A stretch of DNA of 64,000 nt from Heliocidaris erythrogramma (lineage: Eukaryota; Echinodermata; Echinoidea; Camarodonta; Echinometridae): NCBI GenBank assembly GCA_025617745.1, contig CM046868.1:18914615-18978614 (forward strand), read 5' to 3'. Numbering within the stretch: position 1 is the stretch's first letter; every line of letters starts with the position of its first letter. The notes beneath the pieces are model-generated. The model ran no database searches. It was not told where the DNA came from and worked only from the letters and a program-made list of their open reading frames with translations. Made by a program: the position numbers and the translations under genes. Shown in pieces: positions 10,566 through 21,030 of the stretch.

Positions 10566-12887
10566 TTGTGTACTTTTCTTCATTATATATATATATATAC
10601 ATTTTTGGTGGGAGCGGAAACCCCCTTTCCCTTCCCCAAGAGTTCAACACCAACCAGGAGAAATGAAGAAAAATAAAAAGGAAGAAACATTTTTTGTTAC
10701 CTCCTCTATCTTCTTACAATATTGAAAACTTTGCTCTCACGCCCCAGCCAGCCCATTTTTATAGGACTTTAGATACAATATCAATATCAAGACTATCTAC
10801 AAGAATCTTTCCATTTATACCGGATTTAAAAAGCCCTTATTGTTTTACTTAGAATATGTATGTCGAAATGTCATGTTAAAACTCTGCGACTCAAGCTTCA
10901 ACATATCACTATCCTACATTTAGCCCCTTCGGCATACATGGCATAAGCATTGTCCTGTTTTCACATTCCAAAATTGATAATGTAAATGTCCCCCACCAAC
11001 CAGCGCATATTTCAGCCTCTAAAATCATTTCCTTATGACGCCACATTGGCACTCTTGCCGCTATACTAGACAAATCCAAATGCTAGGCCGGCAAAGGTAT
11101 CCCTTCGGTAAGTTGCATTCCGAAAGAACTCATTACTGTAACATTATTTTGTTTAGTACGCCCCTTACTAAAACAAACATAAAATATATATGAGAAGAAA
11201 ACAATTATATTTTAGCTTTAGCTTAGTAGACGAGAAGAACATATTCAATCTATTTTTCATATAAATTTAGGCAGTAGTGATGCAAATGACCAATGACCAT
11301 AAATAGGGCTCGACACCGGATCTTGTCAAAGGTCACTTGTCAAGCGAAATTGAAAGTCTGGCAGCCAGAATAGAGTAAAAGTGGAGTATGTGGTTGCAGA
11401 ATTACTCGTAATACTCTATGTTCGTATATTTGAATGTACATAAACTGAAAAAGGCAGAGTCGAGAGAGACAAATGCTTTTAATTTTACTCCCTGAATGTC
11501 CTCAAAATGCTATAAGAGAGTGGAGTGAACTGAAGGACATATCTGAATATATACTGGATATTTCAGAAATGGAAGAAACTGTACAGTATTCAAGAAAAGT
11601 TTTCATTGTACTCGTGGTTTTCATAACTAATGGACAGTGCGGAATAAAAAGATAGAATAAGTATTGGAATATATAGCATCACTATCGTACATAATCGTAT
11701 CTAAATGAACTTAGGGAGTGTCTGGCACAATTACTGATGGCGACTGGTTCTTCTTCTTCTTGTTCTGCTTAAACGCTGTGCAAGTAGTTAACTTTGCCGA
11801 AGTCTAATCTGTTGGGACCACAAAAAATAGATCGACTTATGCAAAATTCGACTTAGGAAATGTATATATAACATGTTTTGCATAGTTTGGTCAAAAAACC
11901 TGATTCGACTTAGGGAAAGTTCGACTTATGCGACTTCGAGTTATGCATGGTTAACTGTAATAACAAGTTGTTGTCAACAATGGAGCATCAGTTACATGGT
12001 AATAATGCCATACGGCGCTTTCGGACTACTCTTGGAACTTGGAAGTCGTCTAAAAATTTGTTACAGGTTCACGATAGCGGCTCTGGAGTCGGTTCAGCAT
12101 ATCAATACGCCTGGAGAAAGCGAAATCGACAGGCAAGAAGAGGCTGAGCAGTGAAGCAGGGAGGGGTCCAAATAACGATCGGCAATCTCAGGTAATACGT
12201 TGCTATGGAAACCTGCCAGGGAAAGGTTTTCAGCGTGTGTCTGATAAGAAAGTGCGTTGGGCTCCCACCCGTGTTTTTATTGCCTAATTGAGGAATGTTA
12301 CCCTGGGTTTATTGTCAGGACGTTGTCACGGCATTGTCCGGACAAGGTCTGTTAAAACAGGGCTTAAGATTAGGCTTCATCTGATCTTACCTGCGGGGAG
12401 GCTGGGATTTGTAATCCACCGATATTTAATTTATATTTACAAGCTGATCTGGGATTCCTGTCCGGCTAGCAGGGAACTAGCGGCAAAGTTAACGTTAGGG
12501 TAGGCATAGCAGGAGGGGGACTTTCAGGCGGGGGTCTCACCCCTCTCCGGGAAGTTCTCACGAGGTTATCGCTTGGAAACGTGTATGAATTTGTATTCTG
12601 TGTTCATTGTGATTTACAAGGCCTATTCATTAGCGTGTTGTGATTATATCCAAAGAAATTGAGTTGTGACATCGAAATGGGTTGTGAAAAAGCGTCCATC
12701 ACAAATAAAGCCACGACCAATCGCAGATGTTCTTCTGTGTTATTTTGTCAGTCGAGAATAACATACTCTAAAAAAATATAAACATAATATACAAATAAAC
12801 ATGTATTACGTGCATTCTAGAAAAGTTCGATCATAAAAATGCCAATTCTCCAAGAAAAAGGGACGAAATAAAGTTTAATCTATTAAA
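10566..12887. other. Intergenic stretch; repeated TTCGACTTATGC words
   Basis: No gene is supported. Around 11830-11950 the phrase TTCGACTTATGC or TTCGACTTAGG recurs about five times (for example GATCGACTTATGC, AAGTTCGACTTATGCGACTT), which looks like a transposon terminus or subterminal repeat. The 12000-12760 stretch is richer in GC than its surroundings and has AATAAA at 12703. It could be an old LTR or transcript remnant, but no diagnostic ends were identified. Confidence 0.4.
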
Positions 12888-13243
12888 TTACAAATTTGCT
12901 AAAGATTTTAAATCATGCCAGTCGGTGATCGGTTGATAGGGGGACTTCTTGCATTTCCAAAGATGTGAATAGCCGTTCGTTCTCATCTCAGATCGGAGTG
13001 TGACGCAACCAATGACATTATCTCCAAAGAAACGTTTCTTGCGGTGGACGGTGATTTTTACAGTGACGTTATCCAAAGGGTGTTGAATGTCCTTAAAATC
13101 CCAGTCTTCCATGGGACGCGGGGGCAAGTCAAAGCTGAACACTTCCTTGTAAACCGGGTTGTTAGAGAAGCGTTTCTCCTTGGTTTCTACTTGCGCCAGG
13201 AAATTGTTGTCGCTACTGCGTAGTTCAGCCACCACGTAGCTAT
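12888..13243 (-). CDS. C2 protein gene, terminal coding exon 4
   Basis: Acceptor ATCTACAG|ATA joins in phase 1. The exon encodes SYVVAELRSS and the rest of the second C2 domain. It includes the strand NPVYKEVFSFDL, the loop VHRKKRFFGDNVIG without the usual aspartates, and the tail PITDWHDLKSLANL before TAA at 12888-12890. No convincing AATAAA was found on the minus strand close downstream. Confidence 0.9.
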
Positions 13244-14543
13244 CTGTAGATATTTAATAGAACGAGCAAAAAAGAAGGATAACCTTTGTAAAGCAAAAGT
13301 TTAATTGAACAATAATGAAGCATGGTTAACAGATACTCGTATAAATTATTTTCTCTCATATCTATAGTTTAGTGATTCAGTCTTAACTGTAACTTTACAG
13401 TAACGTCATCCAAAGGGTGCTGAAATATTTATCATACCGGCGTAAATATTAATAGGTCATCGAACGTAATTATTCCAAGTTTATACTTGTATTTTTCATC
13501 ACTTGTCAATTTATAGAAATCCATAGGACTATCTATAAAATTAGAGTTAAGTTTTATTCCCATCTGCATATATTCAATGACAAAAATAGTGCAATGAAAC
13601 CTTACAAACGCTCGTAGTCGAATTAGGGATGGTGCAAATTCATATCATGTAAAATTGCTTCATTATCATATATTCTATGCATAAGTTTTATTCCCATCTG
13701 CATATATTCAATGACAAAAATAGTGCAATGAAACCTTACAAACGCTCGTAGTCGAATTGGGGATGGTGCAAATTCGTATCATGTAAAATTGCTTCATTAT
13801 CATATATTCTATGCATAAGTTTTATTCCCATCTGCATATATTCAATGACAAAAATAGTGCAATGAAACCTTACAAACGCTCGTAGTCGAATTGGGGATGG
13901 TGCAAATTCATATCATGTAAAATTGCTTCATTATCATATATTCTAAGCATAGATATACATATGTGATGAATAAATATTACATATCTATGCATGTATATCC
14001 ATAATTATATGTTATAAAATGTATGAATATATTTCATATGTACTGTCTAACTATTGAAATATAGCGTATATATGACATTCGAATGAATCTCAGATATAAC
14101 TGAGTCCACGCATGCTTGAAACCGTTGAAAGTAATACATGTACTTGTATAATTTCCTACAACTTCTAAGAAGTTGAAGTTTGAAGTCTTAACTACTTTTG
14201 TTGGTTTCAGTTATAATTGGGCAACTCTCTTGGAACTAAATACATTGCGGAGGGGGATAAGACATGATTTTACCTACGCACCATTAATCTCTTATTTCAA
14301 TATATTAAACCCAAGACGCCATGATCACCATTGGCGCAGCATTTTAACATGCCGGGTCACAACATCACCGATTTTAAGGCGTGCTTAAATGCCACGGGAG
14401 TACAGACGAAGACTGCAAGATACGAGAGGAACGGTTAATCTACCGACTGGGCTGCCTACAGCCACGTGAACTTAATGTGTCATTTGATTCCTTTCCCCGT
14501 AGACATTTTGTCCTTTTCTTTTTCTCTTTCTCTTTCTTCCCCC

Positions 14544-14575
<32 letters not shown>

Positions 14576-17500
14576 TTCCTCTCTTAACCCCCTCTCTCTA
14601 TCTCTCTATTTTCCTCTCCCGTGATGACGCGCATAACCCCGTCATCTTTCTTTATCTCTCTCTTCTTCTTTATGACACATTTTATGCGTGTCTTCTTCCT
14701 TCGCGCTTTATCTGACTTCGTCTGTTTTCAGGATTCTTTGTGACGTATTTATCTTGCGCTCTAGCGCACTTTACGGATGCGTATGTGGATACGTGACGCG
14801 ATTTGACGATCGTTGTTTTGGATAATATTATTGTGTTTCATTCAAAATAAATCACACTTGATAAAGCTCTAAGGGCCAAAATTCGTAATTTGTAACTTTT
14901 ATATGCAATGAAATACATAAATATATAATGTATGCATATTTAATTTTGAAAGAGAATAATACTGTAAGTTCTTACCCGAAGGTAACATCTTGCTGGGTAA
15001 ATTGGTAGCACGAACCACGGTAACCAGAAGGCGACGTTTCTGTGAGTGATAACAAAGCACCAATCGCAGTCTCCCGAGATCCTACAAGCCACAACGATGG
15101 ATAAAATATCAGACTTGAATGAAATCAAATAAAGCCATGATGACTCGATATTATCTATAATCAATTGGATCAGACTTGTTATCTAATAGTACGCACTCAA
15201 TATACGAGGAAAAAAATTAATTGGGGCAAAAACTGATGTGCGAAAAGCAACTACGTGCTGATATGGGTGCTGATCTGACACCTATAGATCGTAATGAACA
15301 ATGTCAAATCGACTTCACCTCCCTCTTAAAAATAATTCTTTTAAATAGCTGCAGATATTCTTAAATAATATTTTAAATACTACTGTAATTGAGTAAGAAA
15401 TACATACGAAGTTTCATTGTTTAAGGATGAAGTAATAAATGCTCTAATAGGTAATTCAGTAATGGGCTCAGGGTTAAACCCAAATATCAGTTACGACATC
15501 AAATACACTATCTCTAATATATATATATATCGCTCAAGATTGAATAAGAACTATGTTTCCATAAAGAAATCATTCATGCCCTTATGTGGTCATTTGATAA
15601 AGTTTTAATTGTCAACTGCAAAGAGTACTGCTAGTATTACACGTTTGAATTTATTGACCCTTGTTCATGATAATTAAAAAACGTTAGACGTATGGGAGAA
15701 AATTCTTTGGCGAGGGGGATGTCAGACAAATAGCCGACAGAAAAGCAAATTTGATAACAATCGCCAGACACGAAGGGTACTTGGATTTAAAAAGAAATGA
15801 AGGGTGTACGAAAGGCCCTCTATTTCTAAATATTTACTGAAAGTTGGTTAAATCTTGGTCACTTTAAAATAACCGACTATAATTATATCTGGATTTGCTG
15901 GCGCTGCGGGATAAATCTAAGCTATAACTTAAGTTACAACTTCGAGAACATGTCTTACCACGTGCGGCGGATTTGGATAGAGAGGACGCGAATAGGTGGT
16001 TTGTCCAACAGTCAGGTCACAAAGAGATATTGTGGTCGCTCCCACGAGACTCCGGCGTCCAAATCTATGCTTCTCGGTGTGTGCTCTCAGCTGAAAAGTT
16101 AAAGAGAAGAATATATATTGAACTATAGTTTTACTATATTCTCTACGACGGGACTAACACAGCTGGTCCAATCTGTGGCGTCATGGAACATTTTAAATGG
16201 AGGAGCAGCAGTGGCAGATCCAGCGCAGGGACGGGCCGGCCCACAGGAAAACTCAATAGAAATTGCAGCGGGTCAATGTACGCGGGCTGGCCGATTCTGC
16301 TCCCATGTGAGGAGGATTCTGTTTCTCTGGGATAAGTCACTGAAAGGGTAAATTCGCCAACAAGTTTTCCGACAGTAAGGTAGGCAAAATTTGCAGTCAA
16401 GCAAAAGAAATATGGTTACTGAAATGGTTTGCCAACAAGGGCGATACAAAGTTCTTCCCCGTTAAAACATGCAAACAATTGTAAAAAATCTTAAAACTGA
16501 AAAATGTTGCCAACAATATTTATGGACTTTACAATACCCCGTAATGATGATATAATTATGATCTTATTCCTCCAGGGTAGCCTCATCAGTATAACCATGG
16601 ACCCTATTACAGATGGACTAATAACGGAGTCTTTCTTTGATCACATGATCATGACTGCCGCCACCTGATAATGTGTATGTTGATGAACACATTCATTTGT
16701 CGCGACAATGTTGATTATGTAATCCCGAATCGCCACAGACAAAACAACCTTTTTCCTTTCTTCGAATTCATTTTGCTGAAGTGTAATTTCAGGAAATGTA
16801 TCGTGATTTAAGACCACTTAGAGGAGCAGCGAACCCCAAATTATGACAATTTGTATGATATGAGATTGATTATTACAGAAGTGGACACTTGTGGACATGC
16901 ATCTGACCTTGCCTAACTTTGAAAAATAAATATCCTCTACTGTCCTATTACCTCATATTCCTGGAAAATGGATCGGATAAGTTTCAAAATGAAGTTTAAA
17001 ACCATAATATTACAGCCAAATTTACAGATCTCCCTTATAAACTACTTCTAATTTCCTATTAAAAATGCATATACGATAATTTTCATTTGTACGCCACAAC
17101 TGCACATGCATTTCCATGATTTTTTAATGTATTTTCTTCTGCGCATGCATTTTGTAGATTTATCAAGGCACAGTTCTGGTTCTTTTATGGATAACTGGCG
17201 GCGGTCGTGATGAGATCAAAGTTAAGCAGCATGTTTGGAATGTCATTGTGATACTTTTGACAGAGTCAGGTGCATGAATTCATTATGGTACCGATCAGCG
17301 TTCATCTGTAGTTGGGTCCATGGTGTAACTAATGCCTTCCCTGAGAGCCCCGCAATTACTGTTACCCCAGAATTGCCTGGTCCCCATTGAGTAAACCTGG
17401 GCCGAGAGGGTAAAAACACCTTGTCCAAGGATATAAGCACCGATAAAGAATTAAACACAGGACCGCTCGTTATGAGAGCGAAGAGCCTTTTGCAATATAC

Positions 17501-18792
17501 CATAGAGCTTGCATATGTCTAATTTTTGGGACGTTTCTTTATCTAATATGTTTTTCTGTTTGTTAGACCAAACATTGACACATGCAACACAAATGGTGAA
17601 GTGAAAATATTCTTTTAAACGTACTAAAACCTATACCAACACAAACCTTAATCTGACTGAGTTCGAAATGTGATTCCTGCGCTCGAAAGAAGACCACATC
17701 TTTGGTGTAGTTACAGTTTCCATTTACCGACACCACTGGCCCGATGACTCGTTTTTTCCTCAAATGGGAAGCAAGATCAGCGCTGATGATTACCCGTCTG
17801 TTGTCTTTGATTCCGCTCAGTTTCAGTGAAGAGAGTTTGATCATTCCCATTTCATCATACGTGATGGTTACGTCGATGATTGGTGCATTGCCATCGCTTG
17901 ATAAGCTAGTAGTTGTTGTTTTGTAAGGATGGTAGGGATCGTCATTTTTTACCATAATTGAAGGCTTTGTCTCACATCTGAGATATTGAAATTTCGACTC
18001 GTCTGTAAAGTCTCGTATACTGTCCTCTAGTACAGGAAATCCATACGGTGTGAGAGACACACCGACGTTCCTGCCGACAATGTGACCATATGTATCACCG
18101 ACCCGTTCGTACAGAGCTAGTCGTTTAATCTCTTTCAGCGTCAGCCCCTTAGCGCGTTTTCGTCTCGTCTTATCGTTGTAACACGAAAACGTATTTGATC
18201 GACAGTCGAAGAATGGTATGATCGGAGTCGAATCTCGACGAACCCACCCTCTTCCATTGTCACTAGGTTTCATCCCAGTTATAACATTCTCTGATGTTAC
18301 TGATGGTCTGTTCCTTAAATAACGGGAGTGCTGGTGTGGCACAGAAAAACCTGATCCACTGTTATGTCTTTTGATGTCTATGAAGCTATTCGCCTTGTGG
18401 ATATTGTTCACGCTGGAGGAGCTGACTACTAGGTTAGGTATTAGAAACTGGTGAGAGTCTGAAGGGCGCAAAATATTTGGGCGAGTTTTTGAATACAAGT
18501 TGGTTTCCATTTTGGCTGTTGTAGTGAGATCCTTTCCACCATCTAGACTGATTTGTAAGACTGCCACATTCCCAAGCTTTCCTGAATATATTGTACATTT
18601 GGATGATGAAGCCATACAATAATCCTTACCTTTGATTTGTTTGTTAGGTATACATTCTAGTCGTCTCCATTTCCTGTTATCAAAGAGAACGTATGTTTTC
18701 TTCTCTTTTTTTTCTTGTACTGCTTCACATATACCCCCGACGCTTATGATCTTAGGCATTTCCCGGCAGAGGGGGCTTGAAAATTTAGCCAT
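12888..18792 (-). CDS. Synaptotagmin-like tandem C2-domain protein (4 exons)
   Basis: Spliced coding exons in transcription order are 18792-17647, 16090-15959, 15039-14976 and 13243-12888 (stop included). All introns are GT-AG with phases 0, 0 and 1, giving about 565 aa from the ATG at 18792. An in-frame TTG lies two codons upstream, and a further upstream exon cannot be excluded. Residues 1-270 are not recognised and contain a basic patch (RRKRAKGLTLKEIK); no membrane helix is seen. A first C2-like domain spans the exon 1/2 junction (IKLSSLKLSGIKDN to RRSLVGATTISLCDL). A second follows (LLVTVVRATNLPS to IGCVTL) and ends PITDWHDL, the usual synaptotagmin C2B tail. The loop-3 aspartates are replaced (AHTEKHRFG, VHRKKRFFG), so calcium binding is unlikely. 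Membrane or vesicle trafficking is inferred from the family. The subtype (SYT14/16, SYT15, SYT17 or TC2N-like) is unresolved. Confidence 0.85.
13547..13951. repeat. Tandem repeat, 134-bp unit, three copies
   Basis: A 134-bp unit beginning AAGTTTTATTCCCATCTGC starts at about 13549, 13683 and 13817. The copies are nearly identical; the first has TTAGGGATGG where the others have TTGGGGATGG. The array lies in the intron between exons 3 and 4 of the C2 protein gene. Near-identity implies recent expansion. Confidence 0.95.
14520..14640. repeat. Pyrimidine microsatellite with C run and (TC)n
   Basis: A CTTTTTCT-rich stretch leads into a C homopolymer (14539-14553) and a (TC)n tract to about 14575, then further CT-rich sequence. 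It lies in intron 3 of the C2 protein gene. Confidence 0.85.
14976..15039 (-). CDS. C2 protein gene, coding exon 3 (64 bp)
   Basis: A small exon has acceptor ACTCACAG|AAA and donor TCGG|GTAAGA. It encodes KRRLLVTVVRATNLPSKMLP, the first strand and loop 1 entry of the second C2 domain. Entering in phase 0 and leaving in phase 1, it joins exon 4 to complete a GAT codon at the loop-1 position. Confidence 0.85.
15959..16090 (-). CDS. C2 protein gene, coding exon 2
   Basis: This 132-bp exon (44 codons, phase 0 to 0) has acceptor TTTTCAG|CTG and donor GTG|GTAAGA. It encodes the end of the first C2 domain (HRFGRRSLVGATTISLCDL) and a short linker ending PLYPNPPHV. It does not appear as an ATG-started frame and was found by splice logic. 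Confidence 0.85.
17647..18792 (-). CDS. C2 protein gene, coding exon 1
   Basis: The long first coding exon encodes 382 residues and ends ...FELSQIK before a donor reading AAG|GTTTGT at 17646 (phase 0). The N-terminal two thirds is low in recognisable structure, with serine- and arginine-rich stretches. The last ~80 residues form most of the first C2-like domain. The donor is weaker than the others (GTTTGT instead of GTAAGA). Confidence 0.85.
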
Positions 18793-19130
18793 GTGCAAAC
18801 ATGGATAGCTAATTGAGTCAAAGTATGTGAATTAGACCGGCTCACACGAGGCATCATTTCGATTGCGTCATTACCTGCGCTAATCGAGCCTGTGAAAGCA
18901 ATTAACCCATAAGCCAGTTTTTAAATGTATTGCTTGCATTGTTCATTTTGCAATTATTTTGTTAAATTATAGCACTCTTTCATCACGCGCAAAAGACTGT
19001 ACAGGTCACTGACGTGGTCCTAACGTTACCCAATGACGTCTCGTGTGAGCCAAGCTTAACATTAAACCTATGTCCAGGCAAATTCATTCATTGTCGAGCG
19101 CAGATCATGCTACACAAAGTCATGTGCTGA
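18793..19130. other. 5' flank of the C2 protein gene
   Basis: This is upstream of the first coding exon on the minus strand. No TATA box or initiator could be assigned. Two TGACGT-like CRE half-sites occur (TGACGTGG near 19010 and ATGACGTC near 19034, a full-site-like TGACGTC). This is only suggestive. A non-coding first exon could lie here or beyond. Confidence 0.35.
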
Positions 19131-19287
19131 AGAGGGGGAGGGGAAGGGGAGGGGAGGGGAAGGGGAGGGGGAGGGGAAGGGGAGGGGGAGGGGAAGGGGA
19201 GGGGAGGGGAAGGGGAGGGGGAGGGGAAGGGGAGGGGGAGGGGAAGGGGAGGGAGGGGGAGGGGAAGGGGAGGGGGAGGGGAGGGGT
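19131..19287 (+). repeat. GGGGA/GGGGAA array, potential G-quadruplex tract
   Basis: About 155 bases consist almost entirely of runs of four or five G separated by A or AA. The larger unit of about 45 bp repeats (GGGGAAGGGGAGGGG alternating with GGGGGAGGGG). It has far more G runs than the four needed for an intramolecular quadruplex. It lies about 340 bp upstream of the C2 gene's first coding exon. Open frames here encode only Gly/Arg or Pro/Ser runs and are not genes. Confidence 0.9.
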
Positions 19288-19685
19288 TGTACTTTCGCCT
19301 CAAGGGTTCTTGTAAGTAAGAGGTAGGTATGTTTGTGAGGAGGGTGGAAGACGCCTAAGAGGGGTATTCCGATATTCAAAGTTGATGGCCCATCCCCTGC
19401 AAAAAAAGTCTCCACACGAGGGTAGACAGTGAAAGCAACATTAGATAGAATACCAGTAGCCAGAAATAGTTTCGTTGTACTTAATTATAAACACATGTGG
19501 GCGCTCAGGGTCCATACTATAAGTTTCATTTCTTAATTTCTTTATTAGAACCCAGTATTGAAAAGTTTTCACTAACATTACCTGTCAAATTTGTCTCTTT
19601 CTTGCTTCGCTTTCTCGCAAAATATATGGACGGAAAAGTTTTAGGCCCACTCGGTAAAGAGTAGGTCATTTTCCCCCTAGGAAAA
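19288..19685. other. Unannotated stretch before the LINE
   Basis: Nothing was recognised between the G-rich array and the first LINE-like coding similarity. It may hold a LINE 5' untranslated remnant, but no boundary is visible. Confidence 0.35.
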
Positions 19686-20016
19686 TTGTGCCCGTGTGAA
19701 GTTCTGGCATACGAATATAACGTTATTTTGACTTACTTATTGCATGATTATGGTATATGTTCTGTAAAACCAACTCGTCGAGGACATCGTTCGCAGCATC
19801 ATTCTTCATGCCGTGGTACTGACAGCAGAAACCTGATATCAGTGTTACCCACTAGACCCTCCACAAAACTCTATACTTTGAATGCTAGATCAGTAAGGAA
19901 TAAGACAACTGATATCCTTAAATTTACACTTGACAATAATTTTGACATCATTGCCTTGACCGAGACATGGCTTAAGGAGGATGATAATCTATACACTTGA
20001 GGGATATACTTTTGAT

Positions 20017-20356
20017 CATTGGCGGATCCAGGGGGGGGGGGCACTTCCAGCCCGTGTCAAAGGGGGGGGGGCCTTTGGAAGAAAGGGCATACTTTTCTCC
20101 CAAAGGGGTGGCCCTTTGGAAGAAAAGTATGCATATTGACCATAGAGGATCCGCCCTTTTGTCGATTGTGCCCCCTTTTTGTTTAGAGGTCTGGCGCCAA
20201 AAAAATTGTCACCTCCAACCCACCCCCCCCCCCCCCCACTGAGCGACTTCTCGAGAAGCTGGCAAGACCCCAAAAATACGCGTCTACCTTTTCCAAAAGT
20301 TGACAAACCTGCATTTGTGTGCCACCCCCTTATACTAAATCCTGCATCCGCCCCTG
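20017..20356 (+). mobile_element. hAT-like MITE with 8-bp target duplication CTTTTGAT
   Basis: CTTTTGAT at 20009-20016 is repeated at 20357-20364. The 340-bp element begins CATTGGCGGATCCAGG and its end reads, reversed, CAGGGGCGGATGCAGG, a 16-bp imperfect terminal inverted repeat. An 8-bp duplication with CAnnGGCGGATnCAGG termini fits the hAT superfamily. The interior is rich in G and C homopolymers with no transposase. A related 329-bp copy lies at 38876-39204. It interrupts the LINE endonuclease. Confidence 0.9.
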
Positions 20357-20639
20357 CTTTTGATCATAAAGTTCAACAAGGAAAAGGAGGAGGTGGTGTT
20401 GGACTGTTCAAGTCTTCACTGTCAGTCAAATCTGAATCCGTACCACATGTTAAGTCATTTGAAGCTTATCAAGCCCGAGTTTCATCTCAGGCCCGCTCAA
20501 TCTTCATCCTTGTTATTTATTGTCCGGATGTAGTGGAAAAGCAACGTATACCTTATGCTCTGTTCCTCGAAGAATTTGTCTCCCTTCTGGACACACTTGT
20601 TCTTCGCCCTTCTGAAGTTGTTCTCACAGGGGATTTTAA

Positions 20640-21030
20640 AGGGATTCGGTAACTTTGTGGAGGCTTGATTTAATAAATTGTTGAATTTTGATATCTGCCT
20701 TGTATAATGATGTTCAGAAGGATAAATAAATAGCCAGGCATAGAAAGGTTTTCAAATATATAATGCTATTATTAAGATATCTATGACTGAATACTCCCAT
20801 TTACGAAAGCGTATAGCCATACGCTTTAGTCTAACACTGAGTCTATGGGGGAAAATTAGTCTGGCATTTCCGGTCACTTTCATATGTTTACTTTTCTGAA
20901 GGATATGATGATTTTGAAGTACCCCCCCCCCCCCCCGGGCTTCATTGTTTACACTATATTACATACACTGATAGCATGTAAGGCGAGGCAGCTCAGATTT
21001 TATCAAGCCTCTACAAAGTTACCAATCACT
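20640..21030. mobile_element. TTAA-flanked MITE inside the LINE (GGTAACTTTG family)
   Basis: TTAA at 20636-20639 and 21031-21034 flanks a 391-bp element. Its termini are AGGGATTCGGTAACTTTGTG and, reversed, AGTGATTGGTAACTTTGTAG; the inverted similarity continues into GAGGCTTGA. Removing the element and one TTAA rejoins the LINE reading frame exactly at its GDFN endonuclease motif. That independently proves the boundaries. The TTAA target with purine-start ends resembles Kolobok more than piggyBac; this is inferred. Confidence 0.9.

Noticed and set aside
16118..16400. Extra coding exon of the C2 gene in intron 1
   Set aside because: Exons 1 and 2 join in phase 0 across this region to give continuous C2 homology; the frame here has no domain resemblance.
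19070..19415. Gly/Arg- or Pro/Ser-rich proteins
   Set aside because: These are pure translation of the G-rich array on both strands.
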